The position numbers were made by a program, and so were the translations under genes. A stretch of 45,760 bases of DNA from an uncultured Ruminococcus sp. (GTDB lineage Bacteria > Bacillota > Clostridia > Oscillospirales > CAG-272): assembly GCA_902785485.1 (NCBI GenBank), contig CACZZA010000003.1, positions 1 through 45,760 of the forward strand, written 5' to 3'. Below the pieces are notes generated by a model, which worked only from the letters and a program-made list of their open reading frames with translations, was not told the origin of the DNA and ran no database searches. Positions 7,992 through 16,995 of this stretch are shown here, one piece after another; position 1 is the first letter of the stretch; each line of letters opens with the position of its first letter.

Positions 7992-9413
7992 ATGCTTATG
8001 CCGGAAAAAAACAGTATATATAAAGTCGAGATCGCCGACGTCAACCGCCTCGGTTACGGCGTCAGCCGGATCGACGGGATGGCGGTCTTCGTCGCGGGCG
8101 GCGTAACGGGGGAACTGTGCGACGTCCGTATCATCAAGGTCGCCAAAAGCTACGGCGTCGGCAGGATAGAAAAGCTGTACGTTCCCTCCCCTCTGCGCGC
8201 GGAGCAGACCTGCCCCGTTTACAAACAATGCGGCGGGTGCGTTTTCAGGCATATCGACCGCAAGTATGAACTTGAGCTTAAACGCTCGTTCGTTATGACC
8301 GAGTTCAAAAAGGTCGGACTGTCGCCCGAAGTTATGCCCGTCTCGACCGACGGACGGACCGAACGCTACCGCAACAAGGCTCAGTTCCCGGTCGACTCGT
8401 CCCTGCGAGCCGGGTTTTACAAAGAACGCACGCACGAGATCTGCGAGGCGGACGACTGCCTCCTCCAGCCGAAGGCGTTTTCGGAGATAAAGGACAAGGT
8501 CCTCGCCTTCGCGCGTGAGAACGGGATCTCCGGCTACGACGAAAAGACCGGAAACGGGATCCTTCGACATATCAATCTGCGCGCGTCGAAGGACGAACGC
8601 GAGATCGCGCTGACTCTCGTCATAAACGCCGACGACCTGCCGAAACGCGACCTGCTCGTCGAAAAATTGAAGACCGACCCGCGGATAAAGAGCGTCAGCC
8701 TCAATATAAATAAAGAAAACACAAACGTCATCACCGGACGGAAATACGTCCCCCTCTTCGGGAAAGACTCAATTACCGACACTCTGCTCGGGTGCGGGTT
8801 CGAGATCTCGCAAGCCTCGTTCTATCAGACCAACCGCGGCGTGACCGAGCTTCTCTATTCAAAGGTTCATTCCCTCGTGCGCGAGTGCGAAGGACACGCC
8901 GTCGCCGACCTCTACTGCGGGATCGGCACCATAGGCATCACGCTCGCAAAGGCGCTGCCCGATATTTCCCTTTACGGAGTCGAGATAGTCCCCGAGGCTG
9001 TCGAAAACGCCAAACGCAACGCCCTTCGCAACGGGCTGAAAAACGCGTCGTTTCTCTGCGCCGACTCCGCGGACGCCGATCTCGAAGTCCTAAAAAAATG
9101 CGACACCGTGATCGTCGATCCCCCGCGGTCCGGGATCTCGCGCAACGTCGCCGATAAGCTCGTTTCGAGCGGGGCAAAAAATATCGTGTACGTCTCCTGC
9201 GCTCCCGACACCCTCGCCCGCGACGTACGTTATCTGTGCGACAACGGCTTTTCCGCCGACAAAGCGTTTCCGTTCGATATGTTCCCGAGAACGGGTCATG
9301 TGGAGACGGTATGTTTATTGACGAGGAAAAAAGGTCAACCGCATTTCCCGCCTGAAAACGAACAGGACGAAACGGTAGATCAATGTCACACATTCGGCGA
9401 CCGCGTTCATTGA
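7992..9413 (+). CDS. rlmD: 23S rRNA (uracil-C5)-methyltransferase, RumA/RlmD family
   Basis: The 473-residue enzyme methylates a uracil in 23S rRNA using S-adenosylmethionine. An N-terminal TRAM-like domain (about 6-60) is followed by the Fe-S cysteine cluster (CPVYKQCGGC near 75-84, and another cysteine near 155). The C-terminal Rossmann domain has DLYCGIGTIGI, VIVDPPRSGI and the catalytic YVSCAPDTLARD; relatives mostly have SCNP, so Asn to Ala here is a small departure. The last 25 residues after VCLLTRKK extend past the usual end. Two ATGs (7992, 7998) are possible after GGAG. Specificity (U1939 or another site) is not certain, as Gram-positives carry several paralogues. Confidence 0.9.
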   Translation: MLMPEKNSIYKVEIADVNRLGYGVSRIDGMAVFVAGGVTGELCDVRIIKVAKSYGVGRIEKLYVPSPLRAEQTCPVYKQCGGCVFRHIDRKYELELKRSFVMTEFKKVGLSPEVMPVSTDGRTERYRNKAQFPVDSSLRAGFYKERTHEICEADDCLLQPKAFSEIKDKVLAFARENGISGYDEKTGNGILRHINLRASKDEREIALTLVINADDLPKRDLLVEKLKTDPRIKSVSLNINKENTNVITGRKYVPLFGKDSITDTLLGCGFEISQASFYQTNRGVTELLYSKVHSLVRECEGHAVADLYCGIGTIGITLAKALPDISLYGVEIVPEAVENAKRNALRNGLKNASFLCADSADADLEVLKKCDTVIVDPPRSGISRNVADKLVSSGAKNIVYVSCAPDTLARDVRYLCDNGFSADKAFPFDMFPRTGHVETVCLLTRKKGQPHFPPENEQDETVDQCHTFGDRVH

Positions 9414-9422
9414 GGTAAAAAT

Positions 9423-9938
9423 ATGAACCTTATTTTGATAAAAGCAGAGGAAAAATACAGAAGACAGATCACGGAGATGATGGACGAATGGACGGCGACC
9501 GGGGAGAATATCGTCCCCTACGCCATCCGAAAGACGGACTGTCACGATTTTGAAAAATATCTTGCGTCGCTCGAAGTCAAGGAGCCCGCGGACGGGCTCG
9601 TGCCCGATTCGACCTATTTTGCTCTTGACAAGGACAGAGATACCATCGTCGGAGCGGTAAACATAAGACATCGTCTGAACGAGCGTCTATTGCTGAACGG
9701 CGGGCATATAGGCGACGGGATCAGACCGAGCGAAAGAAGAAAGGGCTACGCGACAAAAATGATCGCGCTGGCTCTGGAAAAATGCAGAGAACTGAATATA
9801 CGCAAGGTGCTTATGGTCTGCGACAAAGACAATATCGCTTCTGCCAAAAGCATAATCAAAAACGGCGGCGTTCTTGAGAACGAGATCGTCGTCGACGGAG
9901 TTACCGAACAAAGATACTGGATCGATACAGATAAATGA
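9423..9938 (+). CDS. GNAT-family N-acetyltransferase
   Basis: This 171-residue protein has the GNAT acetyl-CoA fold: a strand with ALDKDRDTIVGAVNIR, then GHIGDGIRPSERRKGYATKM (about 92-120) holding the RRKGYA pyrophosphate-binding motif A, and motif B with VLMVCDKDNIASAKSIIKNGG. It starts 9 bases after rlmD with a GAGGTAAA site, so it is probably co-transcribed. The acetyl acceptor is unknown; it is of the size of small-molecule or peptide acetyltransferases. Confidence 0.9.
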   Translation: MNLILIKAEEKYRRQITEMMDEWTATGENIVPYAIRKTDCHDFEKYLASLEVKEPADGLVPDSTYFALDKDRDTIVGAVNIRHRLNERLLLNGGHIGDGIRPSERRKGYATKMIALALEKCRELNIRKVLMVCDKDNIASAKSIIKNGGVLENEIVVDGVTEQRYWIDTDK

Positions 9939-9973
9939 ACGACGCGCCGTCGGCATCCCATTAAACATAACAG

Positions 9974-9994
9974 ACAAAAAATCGCGCGAACGCG
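9974..9994 (-). terminator. Left-pointing terminator-like hairpin
   Basis: TCGCG/CGCGA with a CGAA loop (9981-9994) is followed, on the minus strand only, by a run of T residues. No minus-strand gene lies to its right for it to close. The 5-bp stem is short. Confidence 0.35.
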
Positions 9995-10015
9995 AAAAAA
10001 AGAAAGGAAAACACC

Positions 10016-11422
10016 TTGGAAAAGACTTCAGACAAAACTAAACCGGCAAACAGACCATATAAGATAACAATAGCCGTATTATCGGTCATCCTGGCAGCGA
10101 TACTCGCATTACAGCTGTTTTACGTAAACGGGACGTTCGCGGGCAAGACTGAAAACGATCCGGACAAGAAGGAAAATACGCCGGACAAGACTTCAAGCGG
10201 CTTTTCCCTGTCGCACGAGGGTTATGAATTGGAACAGGTCGTTATCCTGAGCAGACACAACATACGTTCCCCGCTCAGCGGCGGCGACTCCCTTCTCGGA
10301 ACGATAACTCCGAACGAGTGGTTCAGCTGGTCGTCTTCTCCGAGCGAGCTTTCTCTGCGCGGCGGAGCGCTTGAAACGCTTATGGGACAGTATTTCAGAA
10401 AATGGCTCGAAGCGGAAAAACTCTTCCCGGAAAACTATCGGCCTGAAGGCGAGGAAGTGCGGATCTATTCCAACTCAAAACAGCGCACCATCGCGACGGC
10501 AAAATATTTTTCGGCGGGACTGCTCCCCGCTTCTAACACGGAAGTCGAATACCATATGGAGTTCGACAAAATGGATCCCGTGTTCACCCCGCAATTCACC
10601 TATATTTCTGATAAGTACGTAAAAGACGCCGAAGCGCAGATAAAGAAACTGTTTTCCGAAAAGATCGCCGGACTCAAAGACAATTACGAACTTATATCCG
10701 ACGTGATCGATATGAAAAACTCACCCGCGTGGAAGGACGGAAAGGTCACGGATCTCGTTACGGACGATCTCACTCTGATCCTCAAAGAATATGCGGAGCC
10801 CGGAATGAGCGGTTCGCTGAAGACCGCCTGCTCCGTCAGCGACGCTTTGGTACTGCAGTATTACGAAGAAGCCGACGCTGAAAAAGCCGCTTTCGGACAT
10901 GATCTTTCGTTTGAACAATGGAAAGCGATCAGCGAGATCAAAGATCTGTACGGCGACGTTCTTTTCACCGCGCCTCTCGTCTGTGTGAACGTAGCGCACC
11001 CTCTCCTTTCGGAGATCGAGGACGAAATGAACGCGGAAGGGCGTAAATTCACCTTCCTCTGCGGACACGATTCCAACGTCGGCAGCGTTCTCGCCGCTCT
11101 CGAAGCGGAAGAATACGAGCTACCCGAAGCGATAGAGAGCAAAACGCCCATCGGCTGCAAGCTCGTCTTTTCAAAATGGAAAAACGCCTCCGGCGAGCGT
11201 TTTTACTCGGTCGATCTGGTGTATCAGAGCGTCGGTCAGCTCCGCGGGCTGAAAATGCTTGACCTTGACAACCCGCCTGTCGTATATCCCGTCGCGTTCA
11301 AAGGTATGAACAGGAACGCCGACGGTCTGTATCCTGAAATATCCGTAAACGAAAGATTCAAAACCGCGATCGCCGCGTACGACGATCTCACACGATACGA
11401 TACACTGAGACCCGCGGCATAA
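10016..11422 (+). CDS. Membrane-anchored histidine-type phosphatase
   Basis: The start is TTG 10016 after AAAGGA; no ATG fits. The 468-residue protein has a cytoplasmic basic tail, one membrane helix (about 17-38), an Asp/Lys-rich linker and a histidine acid phosphatase domain outside the membrane. The catalytic motif is LSRHNIRSPL (about 79-88); the family consensus is RHGxRxP, so the Gly is Asn. The second motif is FLCGHDSNVG, with the proton-donor HD pair. Relatives include phytases and glucose-1-phosphatases. A role in freeing phosphate from organic phosphates outside the cell is inference. It is flanked by hairpins that look like terminators for the opposite strand. Confidence 0.82.
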   Translation: MEKTSDKTKPANRPYKITIAVLSVILAAILALQLFYVNGTFAGKTENDPDKKENTPDKTSSGFSLSHEGYELEQVVILSRHNIRSPLSGGDSLLGTITPNEWFSWSSSPSELSLRGGALETLMGQYFRKWLEAEKLFPENYRPEGEEVRIYSNSKQRTIATAKYFSAGLLPASNTEVEYHMEFDKMDPVFTPQFTYISDKYVKDAEAQIKKLFSEKIAGLKDNYELISDVIDMKNSPAWKDGKVTDLVTDDLTLILKEYAEPGMSGSLKTACSVSDALVLQYYEEADAEKAAFGHDLSFEQWKAISEIKDLYGDVLFTAPLVCVNVAHPLLSEIEDEMNAEGRKFTFLCGHDSNVGSVLAALEAEEYELPEAIESKTPIGCKLVFSKWKNASGERFYSVDLVYQSVGQLRGLKMLDLDNPPVVYPVAFKGMNRNADGLYPEISVNERFKTAIAAYDDLTRYDTLRPAA

Positions 11423-11444
11423 CGCGCAATCGGCAGTTAAAAGA

Positions 11445-11468
11445 AAAAACCGGACCGTCATACGGTCC
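11445..11468 (-). terminator. Left-pointing terminator-like hairpin before the GGDEF gene
   Basis: GGACCGT/ACGGTCC with a 3-base loop (11452-11468) is followed on the minus strand by GG and six T residues. On the plus strand there is no U-run. No minus-strand gene to its right needs it. Confidence 0.5.
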
Positions 11469-11500
11469 CGGTCCGTTATCCGCGAGAAAGGCAACAACAA

Positions 11501-12580
11501 ATGATCAGAGAATACATTTTGCAGAATTGGGCGTTGATACTTCTTTTGATCGCGTTTGCGGTTTCGTTGAAGACCACCGTGTTTTTGGAGCAAAAGATGA
11601 TCAAACGTATGCTGATTTTGATCGTTGCGATATTTTTGCTTTCCTTAAGCGTATTTACGGAATTCCATCTCGACGGAAACAGACAGTACGATAATCTGCG
11701 TACCGTTTTGATGGCGGTGCGGTACAGCGCGACTCCGCTTATTATCGCAATGATCCTCTTTACTCTCGTCAAAAAAGCGGGTTGGTCCGTTTTTATACCC
11801 GCGGCGCTGTTGGTCGTCATCAACTTCATTTCCGTTTTTACCGGTATCGTTTTCAAAATAGACGAAACGGGCGCTCTGAGGCGCGGACCGCTCGGCTACC
11901 TTCCGTACATCGCGGTCGGAGGCTATTGCCTTATCCTCGCCATAGTCCTGTTCAGACAAAGCAATAAACAGGCGGCGGAGATCATCCCCATAGTATTTTT
12001 GAGCTGCGCCTTCGCGTTGGGACTTGTACTGCCGTTCGTACTCGGAAAAGAATACTCAAAGATCTTCTGTACCACGATCGCCGTCGCGCTGTTCGTCCAC
12101 TACGTTTTTTCCATCCTTCAGCTGACCAAAAAGGATGCGCTGACCGGACTTCTCAACCGGCACGCGTATTACGCGGATATCGCGGACAACCCGAAAGACG
12201 TCACCGCGTTGGTATCGATAGATCTGAACGGACTGAAACAGATCAACGATACGGGCGGTCACGCCGCGGGAGATAAAGCGCTGAGCACGGTGGCGCTGTG
12301 TTTTCTGCGTGCCGCAAAGGCAAGGCAGTTCGTATACAGAGTAGGCGGCGACGAATTCGTCGTCATTTGCCGGCGGACATCGGAAAACGAAGTCAAAAGC
12401 CTGCTGGAGCGCATCGAAAAGAACGTTTCCGAGACGGTATACAGCTGCTCCACAGGATACAGTTATTCCGGTAGCGGCGACAAAACGATCGATGAAATGC
12501 TTAAGGAATCGGACGAGATGATGTACGCAAGAAAAGCGGAATATCATACGAAATACGACAGACGCATGATGAAGACTTGA
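11501..12580 (+). CDS. Membrane diguanylate cyclase (GGDEF domain)
   Basis: This 359-residue protein has about seven hydrophobic helices (residues 8-215), then a GGDEF domain with DALTGLLNR at its head, SIDLNGLKQIND at the metal-binding strand and an intact GGDEF signature at 282-286. It should make cyclic di-GMP from GTP at the inner face of the membrane. I see no RxxD product-inhibition site at the usual spacing before GGDEF. AGAAAGG lies before the ATG. It shares plan and size with the GGDEF gene at 18998, and an HD-GYP gene lies between them. Confidence 0.9.
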   Translation: MIREYILQNWALILLLIAFAVSLKTTVFLEQKMIKRMLILIVAIFLLSLSVFTEFHLDGNRQYDNLRTVLMAVRYSATPLIIAMILFTLVKKAGWSVFIPAALLVVINFISVFTGIVFKIDETGALRRGPLGYLPYIAVGGYCLILAIVLFRQSNKQAAEIIPIVFLSCAFALGLVLPFVLGKEYSKIFCTTIAVALFVHYVFSILQLTKKDALTGLLNRHAYYADIADNPKDVTALVSIDLNGLKQINDTGGHAAGDKALSTVALCFLRAAKARQFVYRVGGDEFVVICRRTSENEVKSLLERIEKNVSETVYSCSTGYSYSGSGDKTIDEMLKESDEMMYARKAEYHTKYDRRMMKT

Positions 12581-12696
12581 ACCGAGCGCCGCCTGACGGC
12601 AAGACGGATCGTCATGATCTCTTTTTGCTGAGCAAACATATTGGATCACGCCGAAGGCTCGTATACCGTAACGGCCTTGCCCCTGCTTTTTCCCGC

Positions 12697-12732
12697 AAAA
12701 AAAGCGCCCCGGCGCGGTTTGGGCGCCGAGGC
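12697..12732 (-). terminator. Terminator of the minus-strand hydrolase gene
   Basis: A 10-bp GC-rich stem with one G-T pair (arms 12706-12715 and 12723-12732), 7-base loop, followed on the minus strand by GC and seven T residues (12703-12697). The hydrolase stop codon is 13 bases to the right. Confidence 0.9.
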
Positions 12733-12745
12733 GTGAGGATTTCGT

Positions 12746-13672
12746 TTATTTCATTCTTGCTTCGATCCAGTCGAGCAGATAGCGGTCAACGTCCTCCTTA
12801 TCAAGCTCGTTCAGGATCTCGTGGCGGTCGTCCGGGAACAGCTTCAGGGTAACGTCCTTGATAGCGTTTTCGGTATAGGTATCCGCGACGGTCTTCGGTC
12901 CCTTTCCAAAATCGCCGACCGGGTCGTTCTGACCGGACACGACGAGGATCGGCAGATCCTTCGGGATCTTGTCGAGATTGACCTGGCGCTGAGCGTAGCG
13001 CATACCGCGGAACAGATTATAGTATCCGTTCACGGTGAACATAAACTGATTCAGCGGATTTGCCTCATACGCGTCGACGATCTTTTCGTCTCTCGTCAGC
13101 CAGTCGTTCTTCGTCCTCGCAGGCTCAAAGGTCTTGTTGTACGAACCGAGCGCCGTATCGTTGACCATCTTGCTGCGGTAGTGACCGCCTCTCGTCTGCT
13201 GAAGCACGGCGGTCAGGGCAATGCCCATGTCGAGCGTCGCCATCGGCTGATAACCCGTACCCATAATGATCGCTCCGGATAGTCCTTCTCCGTACTTTTC
13301 GATGAACTGCCGCGCGAGGAACGATCCCATACTGTGACCGAGGAGAAAATACGGAACGCCCAGATACTTTTTGACGGTATCTTCACGCAACTGCTGCATA
13401 TCTCCGAGGACGCAGAAGTTTCCGTCGTGCTTTGCGAAATATCCGAGCTGCGATTCGTCGGTCACGGACTTTCCGTGTCCGAGATGGTCGTTGCCGACGA
13501 CGTAAAATCCGCACGACGCCATAAAGGTCGCAAAACGGTCGTAACGGTCGATGAACTCCACCATACCGTGCGCTATCTGAAGGACTCCGCGCACTTCCCC
13601 TTCCGGGATCCATTCGATCGCGTGGATCTGAGTAAGTCCGTCTTTAGAGGGATAATAAAACTCCTGTTTCAT
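12746..13672 (-). CDS. Alpha/beta hydrolase, lysophospholipase/monoacylglycerol lipase-like
   Basis: The start at 13672 (MKQEFYYPSKDG) has AAGGA 8 bases upstream; an ATG eight codons earlier is less well placed. The 308-residue protein matches the serine aminopeptidase S33/lysophospholipase group: IAHGMVE oxyanion-loop motif near 33-39, NDHLGHGKS near 61-69, nucleophile elbow GHSMG with Ser 114, acidic residue in VSGQNDPVGDFGKGP and final histidine in DDRHEI. No signal peptide, so cytosolic. It has its own promoter and terminator. The substrate is probably a lipid or other ester, not determined. Confidence 0.9.
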   Translation of the reverse strand: MKQEFYYPSKDGLTQIHAIEWIPEGEVRGVLQIAHGMVEFIDRYDRFATFMASCGFYVVGNDHLGHGKSVTDESQLGYFAKHDGNFCVLGDMQQLREDTVKKYLGVPYFLLGHSMGSFLARQFIEKYGEGLSGAIIMGTGYQPMATLDMGIALTAVLQQTRGGHYRSKMVNDTALGSYNKTFEPARTKNDWLTRDEKIVDAYEANPLNQFMFTVNGYYNLFRGMRYAQRQVNLDKIPKDLPILVVSGQNDPVGDFGKGPKTVADTYTENAIKDVTLKLFPDDRHEILNELDKEDVDRYLLDWIEARMK

Positions 13673-13734
13673 ATATTCTGTCCTTTCGTGATGCATTTAT
13701 TCCGGGTCTGTCGGGTATATCCCGCCTCAACTGA

Positions 13735-13763
13735 AGTATAACACATCGCAAAGGATTAGTAAA
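13735..13763 (-). promoter_or_regulatory. Promoter of the hydrolase gene
   Basis: On the minus strand: TTTACT (13763-13758), 17-base spacer ending TGT, TATACT (13740-13735), with extended -10. A GGAAAG/CTTTCC hairpin (13768-13783) lies upstream of it. Confidence 0.7.
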
Positions 13764-13831
13764 GAGGAAAGTTTGCTTTCCGTTTTCAAATAAAAAACAA
13801 TTAAATCAACACCATAAATGAGGTAACAAAA

Positions 13832-13900
13832 ATGAACAAACACACTTGCTCCATCTACGCTGAAAAAGGGACCTGCAGAAGCAAAAGGAGCTTGAAATGA
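13832..13900 (+). CDS. 22-residue leader ORF coupled to the HD-GYP sensor gene
   Basis: ATG 13832 is preceded by GAGGTAA at good spacing. The ORF codes 22 residues, basic overall and with two cysteines (6 and 15), and its TGA overlaps the ATG of the sensor gene in the form ATGA. The sensor gene's own ribosome binding site (AAAAGGAG) lies inside the ORF. The arrangement suggests translation coupling or leader control. I recognise no family, and expression is not proven. Confidence 0.5.
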   Translation: MNKHTCSIYAEKGTCRSKRSLK

Positions 13901-16900
13901 AAAGATCGTTTAAGTCTTTACTTTCCGTACTGATGGTGTTCGCGTTTTTCGCGTCGATCGCTCCCGTTCCGGCGCACGCCGTTTCGTACATGAGCGACAA
14001 AACCGAGATCCCCGTCGACCTCGAGGTATCGGGCGCCGAAGCGCTGGGCCAGACTGAAGCCGGATACGTCTGGATCGGCCAGTATTCGGGACTGACGCGG
14101 TACGACTCGAAAGAATTTACCACCTTCAAGAGCTTTGAATATGAAGGAAAAGACTATTCCGTCATCAACGTCCGCGCGCTCCAGACAAAGGACAACGTCC
14201 TCTACGTAGCCACCAACGAGAGCGTGTTCGTCTACAAGGACTCTCATTTTGAGCCTGTCAACGTCGAAACGGGAGTTATCACGGATATCCTCCTTGACGA
14301 GAAAAACGACCTGCTCTATATTTCCGCGGAAGACAGCGGAGGAGTCGTCTACAACGTCGCCGATAAAACTTCGCGCGTCATTCCCGGCACCGAAGGAAAA
14401 ACGGTCAGAGACATAGCCGTCGACCCCGAGCGCGGAACGTACTATTATCAGCTCGAAGCGGGCGTTTACGACGAAAACGGAAAAGAGATCTTCCTTTACC
14501 CCAAGGTGCTTGATATTTATTCGTACGGCGACACTCTGTTCATCGGAGAAGACACCGGCATCATCCACCGCTACGATATGAAGAACGGCGTCATGCTGTC
14601 CGACATCACCGTTCCGGATCAGGTCAACAAAATGCTCTATTCCGGCAAAGACGATATACTTTTCGTCGCGGCGGAAAAGAACGGTCTCTACTGTGTGGAC
14701 CTTTCTTCCGAAACGCCGGAGATCACGCAGGCGGGAAAATTCAACAACCAAAGCCAGCTCGTCGATCTTATGATCGACTATCAGGGCAACCTTTGGATCG
14801 CGTCTCACTACATAGGCGCGTCCGGAGTATCAATAATCACTCAGAACGCGCTGTTTGAGCTTCTGTACGACGATCCCGTCTGGCAAAAAATGGATGCTCC
14901 TCCCGCCAACGACAGAAACGTTTACGCGGTCGAAAAATACCGCGGGATCCTGTACGTCGTCACCACGAAGTCCATTCAGTTGTACGACGAGGCGGAGGGC
15001 AAAATTTTCGAGGACAACCCGATAATGCAGAAAATACGTGAATATGCCGACGCCAAAACGGAAGAGAGCCGCGCGGAAGGGAAAGAAAACTTTACGTTCA
15101 CGTACTATCCGAAGGACGTCGAGGTATGGAAAGGCAAAGTTTATTTCGGCGTCTCGAACATAGGTCTCGTCGAGTATGATCCCGAGACGGAGAATGTCGA
15201 AATATACGACGCGGACTACGTAGCGGCGCACATTGACAAGACGGTCGGGGACCCTGATCTCAGTGTCACGAACACGATCCGTTCGATGCGCGCTTTTGAC
15301 GACTGTCTCGTTCTCGGCACCATGCGTTCGCTGGTGAAATACGACGGGACAAGCTTCTCGGTAATGCAGATAGGCTCGAACGTTCTCTATATAAACAAGA
15401 CCAAGGACGGAAAGATCCTGTTCGACAGGACGCAGGGACTGTTCGTCGTCAACGACGATTTCACCGAGGCGACCGAGATCCCTACAAGAAAAGACATCAC
15501 AGGCAACCGGCTTAAATTCCTCGTCGACGGAGATATGCTCTACTACACGCTGAACAGCCGTCTGTTCCGCCTCGACACCGCAAGCGAAACGCAGGAGTCC
15601 GAAGAGATCGCGATCCCGTATATCAAGGGTTCCATCGTCGAGCTTGCAAAGGTGCGCTACAAGGACAAAGAGGGCAAAGACGGATTCAAATACTTGATCG
15701 GAAGCCAGGATCAGGTCTACATCGCGGATTCCCTTGAAGGAGAAAAACTCGAGGATTACGAGTTCTACGATTCGACTAACGGTCTTGAGACGATCATAGC
15801 CAACACGTCGGGATTTTACGATGAGGAGGAGCAGAAATACTATCTCCAGTCGACGAACGGCATTTTCGTTTACGATTTCAACGAACAGAAGGAAGAAACG
15901 ATCCCCGTGAAGATCCTCGTTTCCTCGGTCGATCTGGACGGCAAGCACTTCTACGGAGATACGATAAATATCGACAAGGACGTCAACCGTGTTTCCTTCA
16001 ATCTGTCGATACTCGGCTTCAAGCCGAACAAGGGTTATACGGTCTACTACAAGCTCGATGGAGTAGACGACGACTACGCTTCCTATTCGGATGAGAACAG
16101 AAGCATTTTCTATACCAACCTGAGCGGCGGAAAGTACGCGTTCAACGTTTACGTCGAAGACGAATACGGGCAGGTCTCCAACACTATCCGTATTGAACTC
16201 GTCAAAGAAAAGACGTTTTACGAACAATGGTGGTTCTGGCTGATCGTCGCAGTCGCCGCGCTCCTGTTCATAATCTCTCTGACCTCTCTGATAATCAAGC
16301 TCAAAACGAGACAGTCCCTCAAGCGTCAGCTTGAATATAAAAACATCACGGTCGAATCGATCCAGGCGATCGCGCGCACGATCGACGCTAAGGACGAATA
16401 TACGAACGGTCACTCCATCCGCGTCGGATATTATTCCAAAGTCATCGCGGAAAATATGGCTATGACCTCCGATGAAGTCGACAACATCTACTACATCGCC
16501 CTGCTCCACGACATAGGCAAGATCGCGATCCCCGACAGCATCCTCAACAAACCGGGACGGCTGACTGACGAGGAGTTCGCGGTGATGAAGAGCCACACGA
16601 CGAGGGGCGCTAAGATCCTGAAAGGGATCTCGACGATACCTCAGATAGTCGAGGGCGCCAAATCTCACCACGAAAAATACGACGGCTCGGGTTATCCCGA
16701 AGGGCTCAAGGGAGAGGACATCCCGTTCGTCGCGCGTATCATCTGCTGCGCGGACTGCTTTGACGCTATGGCTTCGAAGCGCGTTTACAAAGAGCCGTTC
16801 TCGCTTGACGTCATCATAAGCGAGTTCAAGCGCTGCTCCGGAACGCAGTTCGATCCCAAGATCGCCGAAGTCGTAGTAGGACTTATCGGGTCCGGGAAGC

Positions 16901-16995
16901 TCAAACCCTACACCGCGGAGAACACCTACCTCGGAAGCGACGGAAAAACCCACCGCATAAAACCCGGCGAAAGCGCGGACGCGGCAGGTCAATGA
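13897..16995 (+). CDS. Beta-propeller sensor with HD-GYP output domain (c-di-GMP phosphodiesterase)
   Basis: This 1032-residue protein has a signal peptide (1-28, ending AHA), a long extracellular region of Reg_prop-like propeller repeats (e.g. GYVWIGQYSGLTRYD near 58-72), a Y_Y_Y-like immunoglobulin fold (about 690-765), one membrane helix (777-803) and a cytoplasmic HD-GYP domain. Catalytic residues are intact: NGHSIRV near 838, HDIGK at 871-875, HHEKYDGSGYP at 924-934. Expected activity is hydrolysis of cyclic di-GMP under control of an external ligand. Reg_prop/Y_Y_Y modules are better known on hybrid histidine kinases that sense glycans. The gene leads a long plus-strand train and overlaps the next gene by 4 bases. 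Confidence 0.92.
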   Translation: MKRSFKSLLSVLMVFAFFASIAPVPAHAVSYMSDKTEIPVDLEVSGAEALGQTEAGYVWIGQYSGLTRYDSKEFTTFKSFEYEGKDYSVINVRALQTKDNVLYVATNESVFVYKDSHFEPVNVETGVITDILLDEKNDLLYISAEDSGGVVYNVADKTSRVIPGTEGKTVRDIAVDPERGTYYYQLEAGVYDENGKEIFLYPKVLDIYSYGDTLFIGEDTGIIHRYDMKNGVMLSDITVPDQVNKMLYSGKDDILFVAAEKNGLYCVDLSSETPEITQAGKFNNQSQLVDLMIDYQGNLWIASHYIGASGVSIITQNALFELLYDDPVWQKMDAPPANDRNVYAVEKYRGILYVVTTKSIQLYDEAEGKIFEDNPIMQKIREYADAKTEESRAEGKENFTFTYYPKDVEVWKGKVYFGVSNIGLVEYDPETENVEIYDADYVAAHIDKTVGDPDLSVTNTIRSMRAFDDCLVLGTMRSLVKYDGTSFSVMQIGSNVLYINKTKDGKILFDRTQGLFVVNDDFTEATEIPTRKDITGNRLKFLVDGDMLYYTLNSRLFRLDTASETQESEEIAIPYIKGSIVELAKVRYKDKEGKDGFKYLIGSQDQVYIADSLEGEKLEDYEFYDSTNGLETIIANTSGFYDEEEQKYYLQSTNGIFVYDFNEQKEETIPVKILVSSVDLDGKHFYGDTINIDKDVNRVSFNLSILGFKPNKGYTVYYKLDGVDDDYASYSDENRSIFYTNLSGGKYAFNVYVEDEYGQVSNTIRIELVKEKTFYEQWWFWLIVAVAALLFIISLTSLIIKLKTRQSLKRQLEYKNITVESIQAIARTIDAKDEYTNGHSIRVGYYSKVIAENMAMTSDEVDNIYYIALLHDIGKIAIPDSILNKPGRLTDEEFAVMKSHTTRGAKILKGISTIPQIVEGAKSHHEKYDGSGYPEGLKGEDIPFVARIICCADCFDAMASKRVYKEPFSLDVIISEFKRCSGTQFDPKIAEVVVGLIGSGKLKPYTAENTYLGSDGKTHRIKPGESADAAGQ

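Noticed and set aside
14830-16992. A 720-codon minus-strand frame opposite the HD-GYP sensor gene
   Set aside because: Antisense shadow; the plus strand carries clear catalytic motifs and the minus frame has no motif or start signal.
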